From assembly GCF_026151205.1 (NCBI RefSeq), contig NC_087079.1, positions 1,204,028 to 1,268,027 of the forward strand: 64,000 bases of DNA. Reading direction: 5' to 3'. The position numbers were made by a program, and so were the translations under genes. Below are positions 12,290 through 24,900 of this stretch, piece after piece (the first letter of the stretch is position 1; each line of letters starts with the position of its first letter). This DNA is from Bolinopsis microptera (Eukaryota; Ctenophora; Tentaculata; Lobata; Bolinopsidae). The notes under the pieces were generated by a model that was given only the letters and a program-made list of their open reading frames with translations, made no database searches and had not been told where the DNA came from.

Positions 12290-12740
12290 ATGTTCATGGT
12301 GTTATTGTCGGCTGTGTTACTTGCTAGTGACAGTGCCCCTCCACCAATACCGACTGGGGTACCAATACCAACTAACACGCCGGACCCGACCGCTACCACT
12401 CCTAAACCAACAAAGCCTACTCCCAAACCTACTACACAGAGTCCTAATCCTAAACGTGAGTTTTAAAGATTAGTTTGTTGATTCGTATTGTCCTATGACC
12501 ATTTCTCGTACAAGAGCTAAAAGCTGCTCCTTAAATCCAAGATACTCTGATGTAAATATATGGAGTCGAATTTAAACAATTTATCTCTATTTTCCGGTTC
12601 ACTCAAAAATCTGATGTTTTCGTTCTAAATGAGTAAATTGTTCAGCTTGTGAGGACTCCAACTCTGTGACCTGCCGGGCTGGACAGTGTTGGTTCCCTTA
12701 CGATGAGTTCTGCCCCAAAACATGCGGACTTTGCGATTAG
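12290..12740 (+). CDS. Small secreted ShKT-domain protein
   Basis: Two exons, 12290-12455 and 12646-12740, join in phase 1 to give 86 residues. Residues 1 to about 16 form a hydrophobic signal peptide (MFMVLLSAVLLASDSA). A Pro/Thr-rich stalk of about 40 residues follows, with repeated T-P-K-P units likely to be O-glycosylated. The second exon encodes one complete six-cysteine ShKT domain with spacing C-x7-C-x4-C-x7-C-x3-C-x2-C, ending three bases before the stop. ShKT domains occur in many animal secreted enzymes, matrix proteins and some channel-blocking peptides. The Lys-Tyr pair typical of potassium-channel blockers is absent between the third and fourth cysteines, so a toxin role is not supported. 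The gene ends about 220 bp from the last ABCC exon on the other strand, tail to tail. Confidence 0.72.
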
Positions 12741-12894
12741 GAGATATGTGCTGATACGAGATACAAGGTTAACGTGGATATTGTTGAGCTCCAGGGATAT
12801 CTTTCTAGTTGACAATCTATACGATTTTACTATTCTACTTATCGGGGTGTAATAAACGAGTGTTTTATTAGTGACATTATAATACACAGACTGG

Positions 12895-12960
12895 TTAATT
12901 GTAATTATTAGTAGTAATTTGTAGTAAGTAATTTGTAGTAGTAATTAGTAGTAAGTAATA
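12895..12960. repeat. GTAGTAA-type simple repeat beside last visible ABCC exon
   Basis: Irregular AGTAGTAATTTGTAGTAAGT units lie directly after the donor of the last ABCC exon (minus strand). Read through on the minus strand, they give a short Tyr/Leu/Thr tail and then an in-frame TAA. Confidence 0.6.
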
Positions 12961-12961
12961 C

Positions 12962-15900
12962 CTGTTTAGATGCTCTGATAGTGCTCATCCCACTTAGCGT
13001 CCCTGACACGTGACTCATTACTGGACTCCGCACTGAAAACAAGAGGTTATCAAGTTATATAAACATATTCACCAACTGTATATCAAATTAGTATGTGATA
13101 GTAAAGCAATTTCAGATCAAGACGTAGTGTTGATAAAAGTCTACTTGTCATTATTTTAGCACATAAATGCTCGAGATTGCTTTAAAAACAAGAAAGCTTG
13201 TTAAAAGTTAATATCACTAACATATAGCTTCCACTCGCCGTACTTCCACGGAAGTTTTGAGGTAAAAGTAGAGAACCATTGCCATGAACAGTAGGAGAGG
13301 TAGTAAGATGAGAATGAAGTAGTAGTTTGAGATACACAGGACTATCATTGACGCTGAAAATGAGAAGGTTAATATAGATGATAAACAAATGATAAAGAAA
13401 TCGACAAGTCCAATCTTGATTACAAGGCCAGGTTTACATACTTCAAAGTTAGACTATTAAAGGATTATTCGATCAGCGATTATCTATTACCTTCAGTATA
13501 AAATACGATAGGAGATAACATTGTTAAAATTCTGCACTCCCGCCAAATCGCCCGCCCGAATTTATAAAAAAAATCTTGTGTGCTACTATTGCACTGTTCC
13601 TAATAAGGATTAAGGGTTGTGTTGTGGTCTAAGTGTGTAAAAAGTTTCCGTGCTAAATGATCTTGGGTTTTTGGATGACAGCTATGTGTTATAGTTGTTT
13701 AATGGGATCCATTAGATAGTACTTACTTGTACTTGATTAGGTCTCCTCAATCATTCGAGTGGCCTGCACCAATGAACTCCCGTTTGTGACGTATTATCTC
13801 CCTCCAAAGTTTGCGGTCACTAGCCATCTCGCTCGCTCCTTCTAGGTCTATGTGAGTGTTTCCTGTAAACGCTGCAGCATCTTCCGGCAAACATTTCCTC
13901 CAGTCCTTTCTTGGACGACCCCTAGATCTTCTCCCATGCGCAGGGGTCCAGTTAAGCAGGTACTTAGGAAGCCTAGTGTCTGGCATTCTGGCGACATGGC
14001 CAAACCAACGCAGGCGGTTTGCTCCTATGTACGTCTCTACTGGATTTATCTTTGCACGCTCCAGCACTTTTTGGTTGTGTTCCAAACCTCACTACCGTAT
14101 AACAATATTGTCAAAACCGCTGCCTTATAAATCCTGATCTTTGTATAAGACTGGATGTTACGGTTTTTCCATATATTACTAAGTTGATTGAGGGCTCCGG
14201 AAGCTTTCTGAATCCTAGCTGACAGCTCACGGTCGATAGTACCGTCGCTGGAAATAATTGTACCTAAGTACGTAAAGTCACTAACTTGCTGCACTGGCGT
14301 GTATATGAGGATATAACGGAGATATGACCGGTTGTCTGGCTAGTCAATCAGGATGACTAGTCAATTATTTCACCTTGTTCCAAGAATCAAATTACATGAA
14401 GATATGACCGGTTGTCTGACAAGCCAATCGGGATTTCAATTAACATCCGTGCAGGGTTGTTAACTATTGTCTAGGAGACGGGATATCCGGTACTGATAGA
14501 GGTAGTGATCGCTATATAAACCAAGAATTTTACAGATAATTTATAAGTCCGTTATCATTATCGACTTTATTCAGTTGAAGTAACAATTTATTGTTCTTCT
14601 ACGGTCCAGTACGGTTATCCGGCAGGGTACATGGCACATGGCGCGCGGCGTATAATTTTATGATAACTTGTGTTACAATTGCAATTTAATTGTTGCAATA
14701 CGCGTTACATTTATGACAGGTTCGAAGTAGCATTTTTAAAAATAAATTCGTTTTAAGCTCTCTTAGTCTCTTAGGAACTATTTCGAGGTTAAACTGGTTG
14801 ATACGATGTAATTGATATTTTTCATAATTGATCATCAGATTTGTTTTAGATTCCCGTATGTAGACTTCTAGCTACAACAGTAGAGTAGTAAAGGTTGAAC
14901 CATGGATTAATGAAACTATTTCCAAAATGAATTATTCATTTCAGGTGGGTATTTTATTTAGAGAGTTTACGAAAACTTGACAATTTAACTTCCGTAAGAT
15001 GAAAGATACTGTACGTGGTGGTTGTCCACGATTTGGATGTAATAATCTGATTATCACAGCAATACTTATAGAGCGCTTACGGTCCTTATTTACTCTACCC
15101 TAAGATCGCAACAACTAAGCTGTACCACCCATGTGAGGTTGTCACGTTGTAGCAAGCGACCATTTAAGTGTAAGCGGAGTCTGAAATTATATAAACTGTG
15201 AAAATAACACCTCACCTACAAATGCAGTGAACATGGTAGCAAACTGACTGGATACGAACGAGAGTCTCTCATCACAAAATAGCGTGTCCTTTGAGAACCG
15301 GTTAATCAGAATTCCTGAAATTAGTTACATTGTATGTGTTATTGCAGAAATAGTGCAGTGGAAAATTGTTTTGGTCGCCACTAATAAAACAGATTTCCGA
15401 CTCCCTGACTTTCTTTGTAGGATACAGGTTATACGGAAAATGTACATTATATCTGTGAGAGAAATAGAGTGACTTACCTATTGGAGTGATGTCAAAGAAA
15501 CGGATGGGAGATTTCAATATTCCAGAAAATGCCATGTTGTGTAGAGCCTTGGAGGCCTGGGTGCCGGCATAAGCTGGGAGTATTAGAGTGTATTAGATTT
15601 TACTATAGTGTATTTAATCATTGATTTATAGTTCATATTCTTTGTTCTTCTGTTGAGAAATTATTTGTAATGGAGCTCGAACCAGTCATAGTCACCACGA
15701 AAATATAGAGTAATGAACCTTGATTAGATTTGATACACAAGCGTTTACGTGCAAGACAACTTACCAATAAAGAAGACCAGAAGACAGTAGAAGAGTACTG
15801 TCTCAACGGCCAGCACAACGTAAGTTTTAAAAGTGTTATCAGATCCACTCTCTCCCATCTCCACCATCTCTACCCTGGTTAGGAACAACATGGAATTAGA

Positions 15901-18900
15901 ATGAAGATTTCCTGATAATGTATAAATGTATAATGTACAAAAAACAGAGGAACCACTATGATAATGTATAAATGTATAATGTACAAATAACAGAGGAACC
16001 ACTATGATAATGTATAAATGTATAATGTACAAAAAACAGAGGAACCACTATGATAAGAAAAGAAACAGCAGAAAAAACACTGACCAGGTCAAGGCCTCTT
16101 CCTCCTGAAGTATCTTCACTGTCTGAGCTCCAGCTACCATTATCAGGATCATGGGAAATGTGATAAACCCAAAAGAGAGGTTCCAGTACTTGAAATACAT
16201 CCTCTTATCTATCAGCCCCGTCTTACGCTCCTCCTTTTCTTGTTTCGGCTTTGTTTTCTTCTCTTTCTTTGTATCCCCCTGTAAGTTTAATGTAAGAGGT
16301 CAAACACGGTAAAACCAGCGCCTTCAGCGTGGTTTATTTCATCTGCTCATGGTTAGAAGGTCTTAGTAATTTGTTGATCGAGACTGTAGGACGTAGTAAC
16401 ATAAACTGAATATAGTGATTTACTAACAGTATCTTTTTCTTTTTGGTCTTCATCTTCTCTCAGTTTAGTTTGCTCCTTTATTAAATCTGTAATATACATT
16501 AATTTTACAAATTAAATGTAGCTTGCTATAAGAAAGCCAGGGGTGCCATATAAAAACTTATATTTCTACTCAATAAAACATCAAACATTCACTTGAAGAG
16601 TCCAGTAATAATATTAGTAGTAATAATATTAACCCTTGTCGTGCAGTTCCTCCCATGTACCATGCTCTGCTATCCTACCCACTATACTGCTTCCTTCCTT
16701 TACTGCCCTGAAACCAAAGAGATTAATTGTAAACTGTGAGAGAAACACAGGATAATAGTCACGTGGTATGTCACGTGATAGGTTACAGCTTCTAATAATA
16801 AGGGTTGGTAGCTCAATTTGTAGAGTGTGTTAAATGTTAATGGTACATTCACAGTACTGCTGCACAACGACAATCCGCCTCCCCATCAGACATGTGTAAT
16901 TTAATAAAGCACACTGCGAGGTTCCTGTTATAATGATCTGTACTAACCTGTTCATAAGGTAGATATGATCCAGTTGAGACAGATACTCTGTGTTGTGAGT
17001 TACCAGTATTACTGTCTTGTCCTGCAGTTGTCCCTTTATCAACCTGTTCACATATTGTATAACAAGAGAAACCTTGGATATCCTTGGAAGGTATGAGTCA
17101 ACAAATATCCTTGAAAGGACGTATGAATCAACAAATCTGTAAAATATTCATGGATGAACATTGAACATTAGAAAAACATTAAAATAATATTTAAAACAAA
17201 TGGAAAAGAGTGGCATAATGATCGCCAGGTTAATGTATCTCGACATTTGTGGGGAAGTGAATAATATTTTTGTAGACAAATGCAAGTGATTAACCAATCA
17301 GCTTTCAGCATCGACCAATTAAAACCCAAGATCGCTGCCACGCAGTCACGTGTCAAAACATTGATGGTCCTCCTCCCCATCTAGACCTATTTATGTGGTA
17401 CCTGTTGAAGATATGGCTAGCACACTTGGTGTCCACTGCGCTGAGAGGGTCGTCCAATAAAACAACATTCTCCTCTCCGTACACCACTCTTGCTAAACTC
17501 ACCTGAAAACAAAGTGGTCACGACGTGATGATCTGGTGCTTTATTACCTCTAATATTACCTGTAATATTACCTGTAAAATCTTTGTATTATTCAGTTATT
17601 GTTTCATATGCTTACTGTCGACTGATCGATCAGATATCAATCGAATAGAATAGAACTCATATGGTCATTAACTCAATTACGGACACCACATTTTAATTAA
17701 TTCAAACATACTCCTTTGGTAGCGCGATACAATCAACGTGATGACTCAAATTAATAATTATTAGATAACCTTATTACATGTCATCTCGTTTATCTCTCTT
17801 TGCAAAACCTGAAACCTCGTTAGTCGGTTATACCCCTCACATGATCGTGCCAGATTGCATCTCCAGACAATATGCGGTGGATCATATTCCTTGGAAAAGT
17901 ATTTAAGCCAGTCCCAAATCGTTACAACTGTTTAACATTGTCTCCTCACAGCAACTTTATGGAACGTTCTTCTATTCTCAGCTGTAAGGACTGCCAGGTG
18001 ACTTATCGGAATCTTTACAATGACGTCACTGGTCCTACAGAAGCTACAACATTCCTTCCCATCTGCTCCCGCCACGAGGCTGAAACGAGAAGAAAGCTTC
18101 ACCTCCAAACCTCAGCTACATCCCGCCCTACTGAACCCTCCAAACCTCAGCTACATTCCGTCCTACTGAACCCTCCAAACCTCAGCTACATCCCGCCCTA
18201 CTGAACCCTCCAAACCTCAGCTACATTCCGTCCTACTGAACCCTCCAAACCTCACTCCAAACCTCACTCCTCCAAACCTCAGCTACATTCCGTCCTACTG
18301 AACCCTCCAAACCTCACTCCAAACCTCACTCCTCCAAACCTCAGCTACATTCCGCCCTACTGAACCCTCCAAACCTCACTCCAAACCTCACTCCTCCAAA
18401 CCTCAGCTACATTCCGCCCTACTGAACCCTCCAAACCTCACTCCAAACCTCACTCCTCCAAACCTCACTCCTCCGCTCCCTTGCTAACATCTCCTGCTCC
18501 CGTCTCCCTACCAACCTCTACCTCTCTAACCACTTTACCTAAACCTTCCTCCTCCGCTCCCTTGCTAACATCTCCTGCTCCCGTCTCCCTACCAACCTCT
18601 ACCTCTCTAACCACTTTACCTAAACCTCCCTCCTCCGCTCCCTTGCTAACATCTCCTGCTCCCGTCTCCCTACCAACCTCTACCTCTCTAACCACTTTAC
18701 CTAAACGTCCTCCAACTTGGTCCCCTGAAGGCTGCTTGTTACTCTACTATAAAGTCAAGAAGAGTTTCAGAGACCCTGTCTCCTTGATAAAATATGCTGG
18801 AACTACTAGTAAATCCTTCGAGATAAAACGACATATAGCTGAGCTGATGATTCTGGGCTACGAGACCTTCACCAGGACCAAGCAAAGAATGGATAGAAAA

Positions 18901-21900
18901 CGGATGGATATGACGAATGGTGTGTACGGAATTGGTCAACTTGGTCTGAGTGCCAAGTGTCGCAAGATTCTCAGCACTCGAGCTATGAGGAGGAGACGAC
19001 ACAAGGATGGACTTTTATTTGGAAAGTTTAACAAATCTGTCTAATTCTGTTTATTTTTACCACGATTGCACATTATTACTGTAACTAAACCTTTTAATCC
19101 GTGCAGTTTTACTAACATTTTCAAAGATAGCTGATATTAACTATTGATCAATAAGACATCCTTGGTATAACTTAAAAAAGTAAATATGAAATCTATAAAA
19201 TAACATAAATTAACAAAAATAAACATAAAAACACTGAAAAGATATCGTAGGATACTCTACCTCCCTACATAATATAATACTATAATACCTCCGCCACTGA
19301 GTGCTGCGCGCTATAATTCCCGACAGCTTGCTGGAGGGAATTTGCGGGCACGAAGTTGCGGAGGTATTATATTTTATAATACGTTCCGGTTCCGATTGCA
19401 GAAGGGGTGTAATCCGATACGTGCGCATCATACAATATAGTGTCTAATATATAGAACGCCAGTGTTATTTGTTTTGAAACTTGCCGCCAGCCAGTCTGAG
19501 TCTGGGCTGATAATACCCTCGCTTCTCTTGCGGGAAAAATGAGCAAATTATCAGCCCTCGATGTCCCCGAGTTTTAGTGGATATAATTCCCGGAAGGTAT
19601 TATACAATAAAGGTAACTCCCTGGGGAGTAGCTAACTGAGTAGTGATAATATGATAAAACACTACTAAATAATATAATAACTAACCCTGGCTCTCTGTCC
19701 TCCTGATAACTGCACACCTCGTTCTCCGACTATTGTGTTCAGACCGTTTGGAAGGTCTTCTAAATCCTATGGTAGTGTTTCTCGGTCAAAAACAATCAGT
19801 CTGCCATTTCTCTGCTAAATCCAAAATAAGCAGGTTTTCTCAATAATTTCAATAATAATTGTCGGACTGATTTGTAGTTAGTCGCAGTCTCTCGGAGAAA
19901 CTTAATGAAAGTTTTTGAAACTGTATTGGGTTGTGTAGCACAACCTGTGCCTCTAGTAAATCTAGCAACTAAACCTAGTTATAAACTAGCTCTACTATTA
20001 GGTATAAAGTACTAAGTATTTATAAAACCTGTGTGAGATAGCAGGACTCAATTATACTGTTCAGCTTCTTTTCATTCATTGGTCGGTTAAATAAAATGTT
20101 ATCTTTAACACTACCTGATGAGAGAAGTGTTGGTTAACCTTGGTAACCATGGTAACCATGTTAACCATGTACGACGTTAACCACGACGTTAACCACGACG
20201 TTAACCATGTACGACGTACCATGTACGTACCATGTACGTGACAGGCTGACTTATTAACAACTGTCACGTGTAGCTGGTCTGCCAATCAGTAAAAATACAC
20301 TAAATATGCAGTGATTAAACGAAGCTATAATGAGAGTAGGAGAAGCTATAATGAGAGTAGGAGAAGCTATAATGAGAGTAGGAGAAGCTATAATGAGAGT
20401 AGGAGATAAGGAGAGTAGGAGAAGCTATAATGAGAGTAGGAGAATATTTACCGTTGAAGATCCACGGAACTTGGCTGTAAAAGCCAATAGCAGATGGACA
20501 ATAGATGGAACCTTTAACGCTATCCATCTCCTGAGATTATATCCCTGTATCATTAAAAATATCTCAATACCTCCAAACATTTTTAGCTTATCATTAGCAA
20601 CTTTTGTCATCGATACTCAATAACACTTTATATTTGGATTTAGATAGTTAGATAGACACAAGGTTTACTGCAACTGTAACACGTTTCACAATACGTTACC
20701 TTTATAATGGACATGATAATAGAGGATTTACCGCAGCCCACAGCCCCCAGGATACCAACAAGACCACCCTTCTTAACCTCCAGGTTAATGTCAGACAGGA
20801 TAAAACTGTTATCTCCTCCCCACGTGCTGGTCAGGTGGTTTATTCTCAGTGCAACTAGTTCAGGGGAATACATGTCAGTATTCTCAGTACAGCTAATACA
20901 TGTCAGTCAAATAGTACATGTCAATACATGTCAGTCAAACAATATAATTAAAAACGTGCAATACGAATTCCCACTCCAGCTAGGTTGCAGTATCTCCTTT
21001 ATAACCACCTACTTAACTAACTCTTACCTTCAGGATCTTCCTTTTGCGGGGTTTTACCGGTAGTCACGTGACCATTTCCTTCATGACCATTTTCTACCAC
21101 AGAATTGTCCCTCAAACCAGCTGACCCATTTTCAATACATAATGCAGAGTCATCTGTTTCTTGTTCCTCGAGAAGTAGAAATTTCTGAGGGAGATTTATT
21201 GTATTTTGGTGGCAAGAGATTTTTATTGGTGGCAAGAGATTTTTATTGGTGGCAAGAGATTTTTATAATCTCAGGAAATAGTGATCGCGTAACTTATAAC
21301 CTCTCCTATTTCAATGACCATAGTACACCCTTTACGAGGTGCCACTATTAAGTACAGTAATCTGTTCTGGGTGATTCCAGTTTAAACAGATGAGGTGCAA
21401 CAAAAAACTATGGATCTAGACCAGTAAAGGTCGATAAAAAACTACCAGGTTCGAGGGGCCAGCTACCCTTCAACCTTAAAATAGCTACTGAAACATAAAT
21501 GAATAACCAAAAGTGGAGTGACTCTCGGAGTTCAAGGAGGGGTGTAGCCAGGATGAAGTGCTCTGGGCAAAGCCGCAAGGACCCCAGTGTGCAGATGAGA
21601 ACAAAGAAGTCGCCTTATTTCAACAGTGTTATTAGTTCACAGCATATCACTCATGTGGACCCGGAGAAGGGGAGAGCACTCCCATGCAACTTTATCAAAC
21701 ACAGCATTAATGTGGGAACGTGGAATGTGTTATCATTGGAGAGCAGTTCCTCAAAGCTGTATGAATTGTCACAGAATATGTCGGCATATAAAATGGATGT
21801 CTTGGGGCTGACAGAGACGCACAGACCCGGCACTGGTGAGGTTACCTTGGATGATGGGTCCCTCTTTATTAACTCAGGAAGAAGTGATGGGTACAGACGA

Positions 21901-24900
21901 CAAGGGGTAGGTTTAGTCCTCTCGAAGAAGACTAAAAATTCATTGATTTCATACAGTCCGATATCAGAACGTATTCTTGCAGCGAGGCTGCACAGTCGAC
22001 ATATCAACATTTCGATTGTGATAGCTTATGCTCCAACTGAGGATGCAGCAGTCGGGGTAAAGGATGACTTTTATCAGCAGCTATCTGGGGCATTTGATGA
22101 ACTACCAGCTCATGACGTGAAGTTTTTACTTGGAGATCTAAATGCTCGCATTGGCCAAGATAACTCAGCTTGGTCCGGTGTGATTGGTAAGCATTCCCTT
22201 CACGTTTCATCAAATGACAACGGCCTTCGACTATTAGATTTTTGTGCATTACATCAGCTGACAATCGGTGGGACGCTTTTCCAGCATCGTGATATTCATA
22301 AAGGAAGTTGGAAGTCTCCAGATGGCCGCACAGTAAATCAGATTGACCATGTCTGTATTTCTACCAAGTGGAGTCACTCTCTACTTGACGTAAGATCATG
22401 CAGGGGTGCAGACATTGGCTCCGATCATTATTTGGTTCGGGGTCAATTTAGAGTCAAACTTATGGCAGTTCAAAAAATGAACGCCTCTCGTAGGATATCT
22501 CCAGCAATTGAGAATCTTAGAGATCAGTCCAAGGTTGAAGAGTACTGCATTGCTCTTCAAAATCGTTTTAGCTGCCTACCAATGGAGGAGAATCTTGACG
22601 GAGAATGGACATTAGTTAAGGATACTATTAAAGAAGTGTCTATGGAGGTACTGGGTGAGCGCCCCCGGCGCAGAAAGCAGCAGCATTTGTCTCAGGAGAC
22701 AAAAAGCCTTATTGCAGAACGCAGTAAGATTAAACAGATGGCGCCCAGTGACAACAACAATAGGAGCGAGTATTCTCGGGCCAACAAACTTGTCAAAAAG
22801 AGCTGCAGGAAAGACGACGAGAATTGGGCTCTTAGAGTTGCAGCAGATCTGGAATCAGCTGCTGTCCATGGCCGGCAAAGGGAAGTCTGGCAACGGATAA
22901 AAACACTGTCCGGTAAGAAGAATCGAAAATCAACTGCTGTAAGAGACAAATCCGGGAAGTTGATTGCTGATCCCTCTGCTCAGAGAGAGAGATGGGGAGA
23001 ACATTTTTCGGAGCTATTAAACCCTCCTCCCACGAATGCGGACCTGTCTGACCTGGACCATCTTGAAGTGGTTCCATGCTTTCCTTATCTTGGTGATGGT
23101 GATGGTCCCCCCACTAGACTTGAGATTTTAAACTGTCTTAAAAAATTGAAGAACCACAAAAGTGCTGGGATCGACGAAATCTCTAATGAGCAGTTAAAGT
23201 ATGGGGCAAGTGGTCTTGTGGATAGGATGGAGAAATTGTTCTCTAAAGTTTGGAATTCAGAAGCAGTGCCTGACGACTGGTTGAAAGGCATCGTGATAAT
23301 TGTACCAAAGAAGGGTGATACCTCTCATTGCTCCAATAATAGGGGGATCACTCTAAGATCTACAGCATCTAAACTGTATCAAATCATCATATTACAACGC
23401 ATGAGTGACGGTTTAGAAAGTTTGCTACGAGACAATCAGTGTGGGTTTAGAAAGAACAGATCATGCATTGATCAGATTTATTCACTCCGCACTATTATAC
23501 ATAACTGCATTGAATATAATCTCCCCCTGTATGTAAATTTTGTGGACTTCAAGGCAGCTTTTGATTCCATCGACAGGAATTATATTTGGAAAGCTTTCAG
23601 TCATTATGGCCTGCCATGTAAATACATTCGAATAATACAGGCATTCTTTAATGGAACTGTTAGTGCTGTTAGACACAATGGTGAACTATCAGAATGGTTT
23701 GAAGTAAGTTCAGGCAGTGGCCAAGGAGACATTCAGGGTCCCCCACTTTTTAATGTCTGCCTCAATGTGGCTGCTGAGAGAACAGAAAGCAACAAAGTGG
23801 TGTCCCACGGAGCGGTTCTTCAAAGATCTATCAGTCCGCTTGTTGAGGATATCACTGTGTTAGATACAGATTATGCAGATGACATGGCTGTACTGGATAA
23901 CAGCGAGGAAGGTCTTCAAGAAACAACTGACCTTTTGTGTATGTATGGTGCCCAGGGAGGTCTTAGAATCAATGGTAAAAAGACTGAGGCTATGGTCATT
24001 GGTAAAGCAACCTCACAACGGCCATACACGAAAGAAGCCACAGTGAACATCACTGTTGAAGACACGCCAGTGCAGCAAGTTAGTGACTTTACGTACTTGG
24101 GTACAATTATTTCCAGCGACGGTACTATCGACCGTGAGCTGTCAGCTAGGATTCAGAAAGCTTCCGGAGCCTTCAATCAACTGAGTAATATATGGAAAAA
24201 CCGCAACATCCAGTCTTATACAAAGATCAGGATTTATAAGGCAGCGGTTTTGACAATATTGTTATATGGTAGTGAGGTTTGGAACACAACCAAAAAGCAG
24301 CTACATCGCTTTGAGGTGTTCCATCAGCGTTGCTTGAGGAGAATACTTAGAATAAGATGGCTCGATCGGGTTAGAAACACTGAAGTGCTGGAGCGTGCAA
24401 AGATAAATCCAGTAGAGACGTTCATAGGAGCAAACCGCCTGCGTTGGTTTGGCCATGTCACCAGAATGCCAGACACTAGGCTTCCTAAGTACCTGCTTAA
24501 CTGGACCCCTGCCCATGGGAGAAGATCTAGGGGCCGTCCAAGAAAGAACTGGAGGAAATTTTTGCTGGAAGATGCTGCAGCGTTTACAGGAAACACTGAC
24601 ATAGACCTAGAAGGAGCGAGCGAGATGGCTAGTGACCGCAAACTTTGGAGGGAGATGATACGTCACAAACGGGAGTTCATTGGTGCAGGCCACTCGAATG
24701 ATTGAGGAGACCTAATCAAGTAAGTAAGTACAAGTAGAAGTAAGATTTATTGTTATTAAAGATACCTAACACAATGAGGATTACAATGTTACCAACTACC
24801 AAATCTGTGAAGTATCAGATAGTATTTGAAATTGAATATTTTTAAACAATTACCTGAATTCTTCCAATACTGTGAATATACTGGGGCACATACAGAAAGG

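Noticed and set aside
12642-12887. 81-codon minus-strand ORF as a possible next ABCC exon
   Set aside because: No similarity to TMD2 or NBD2, and it is the complement of the ShKT exon.
16803-16870. TAGCTCAATTTGTAGAG, resembling a tRNA A-box
   Set aside because: No convincing anticodon or T arm follows, so no tRNA or SINE was called.
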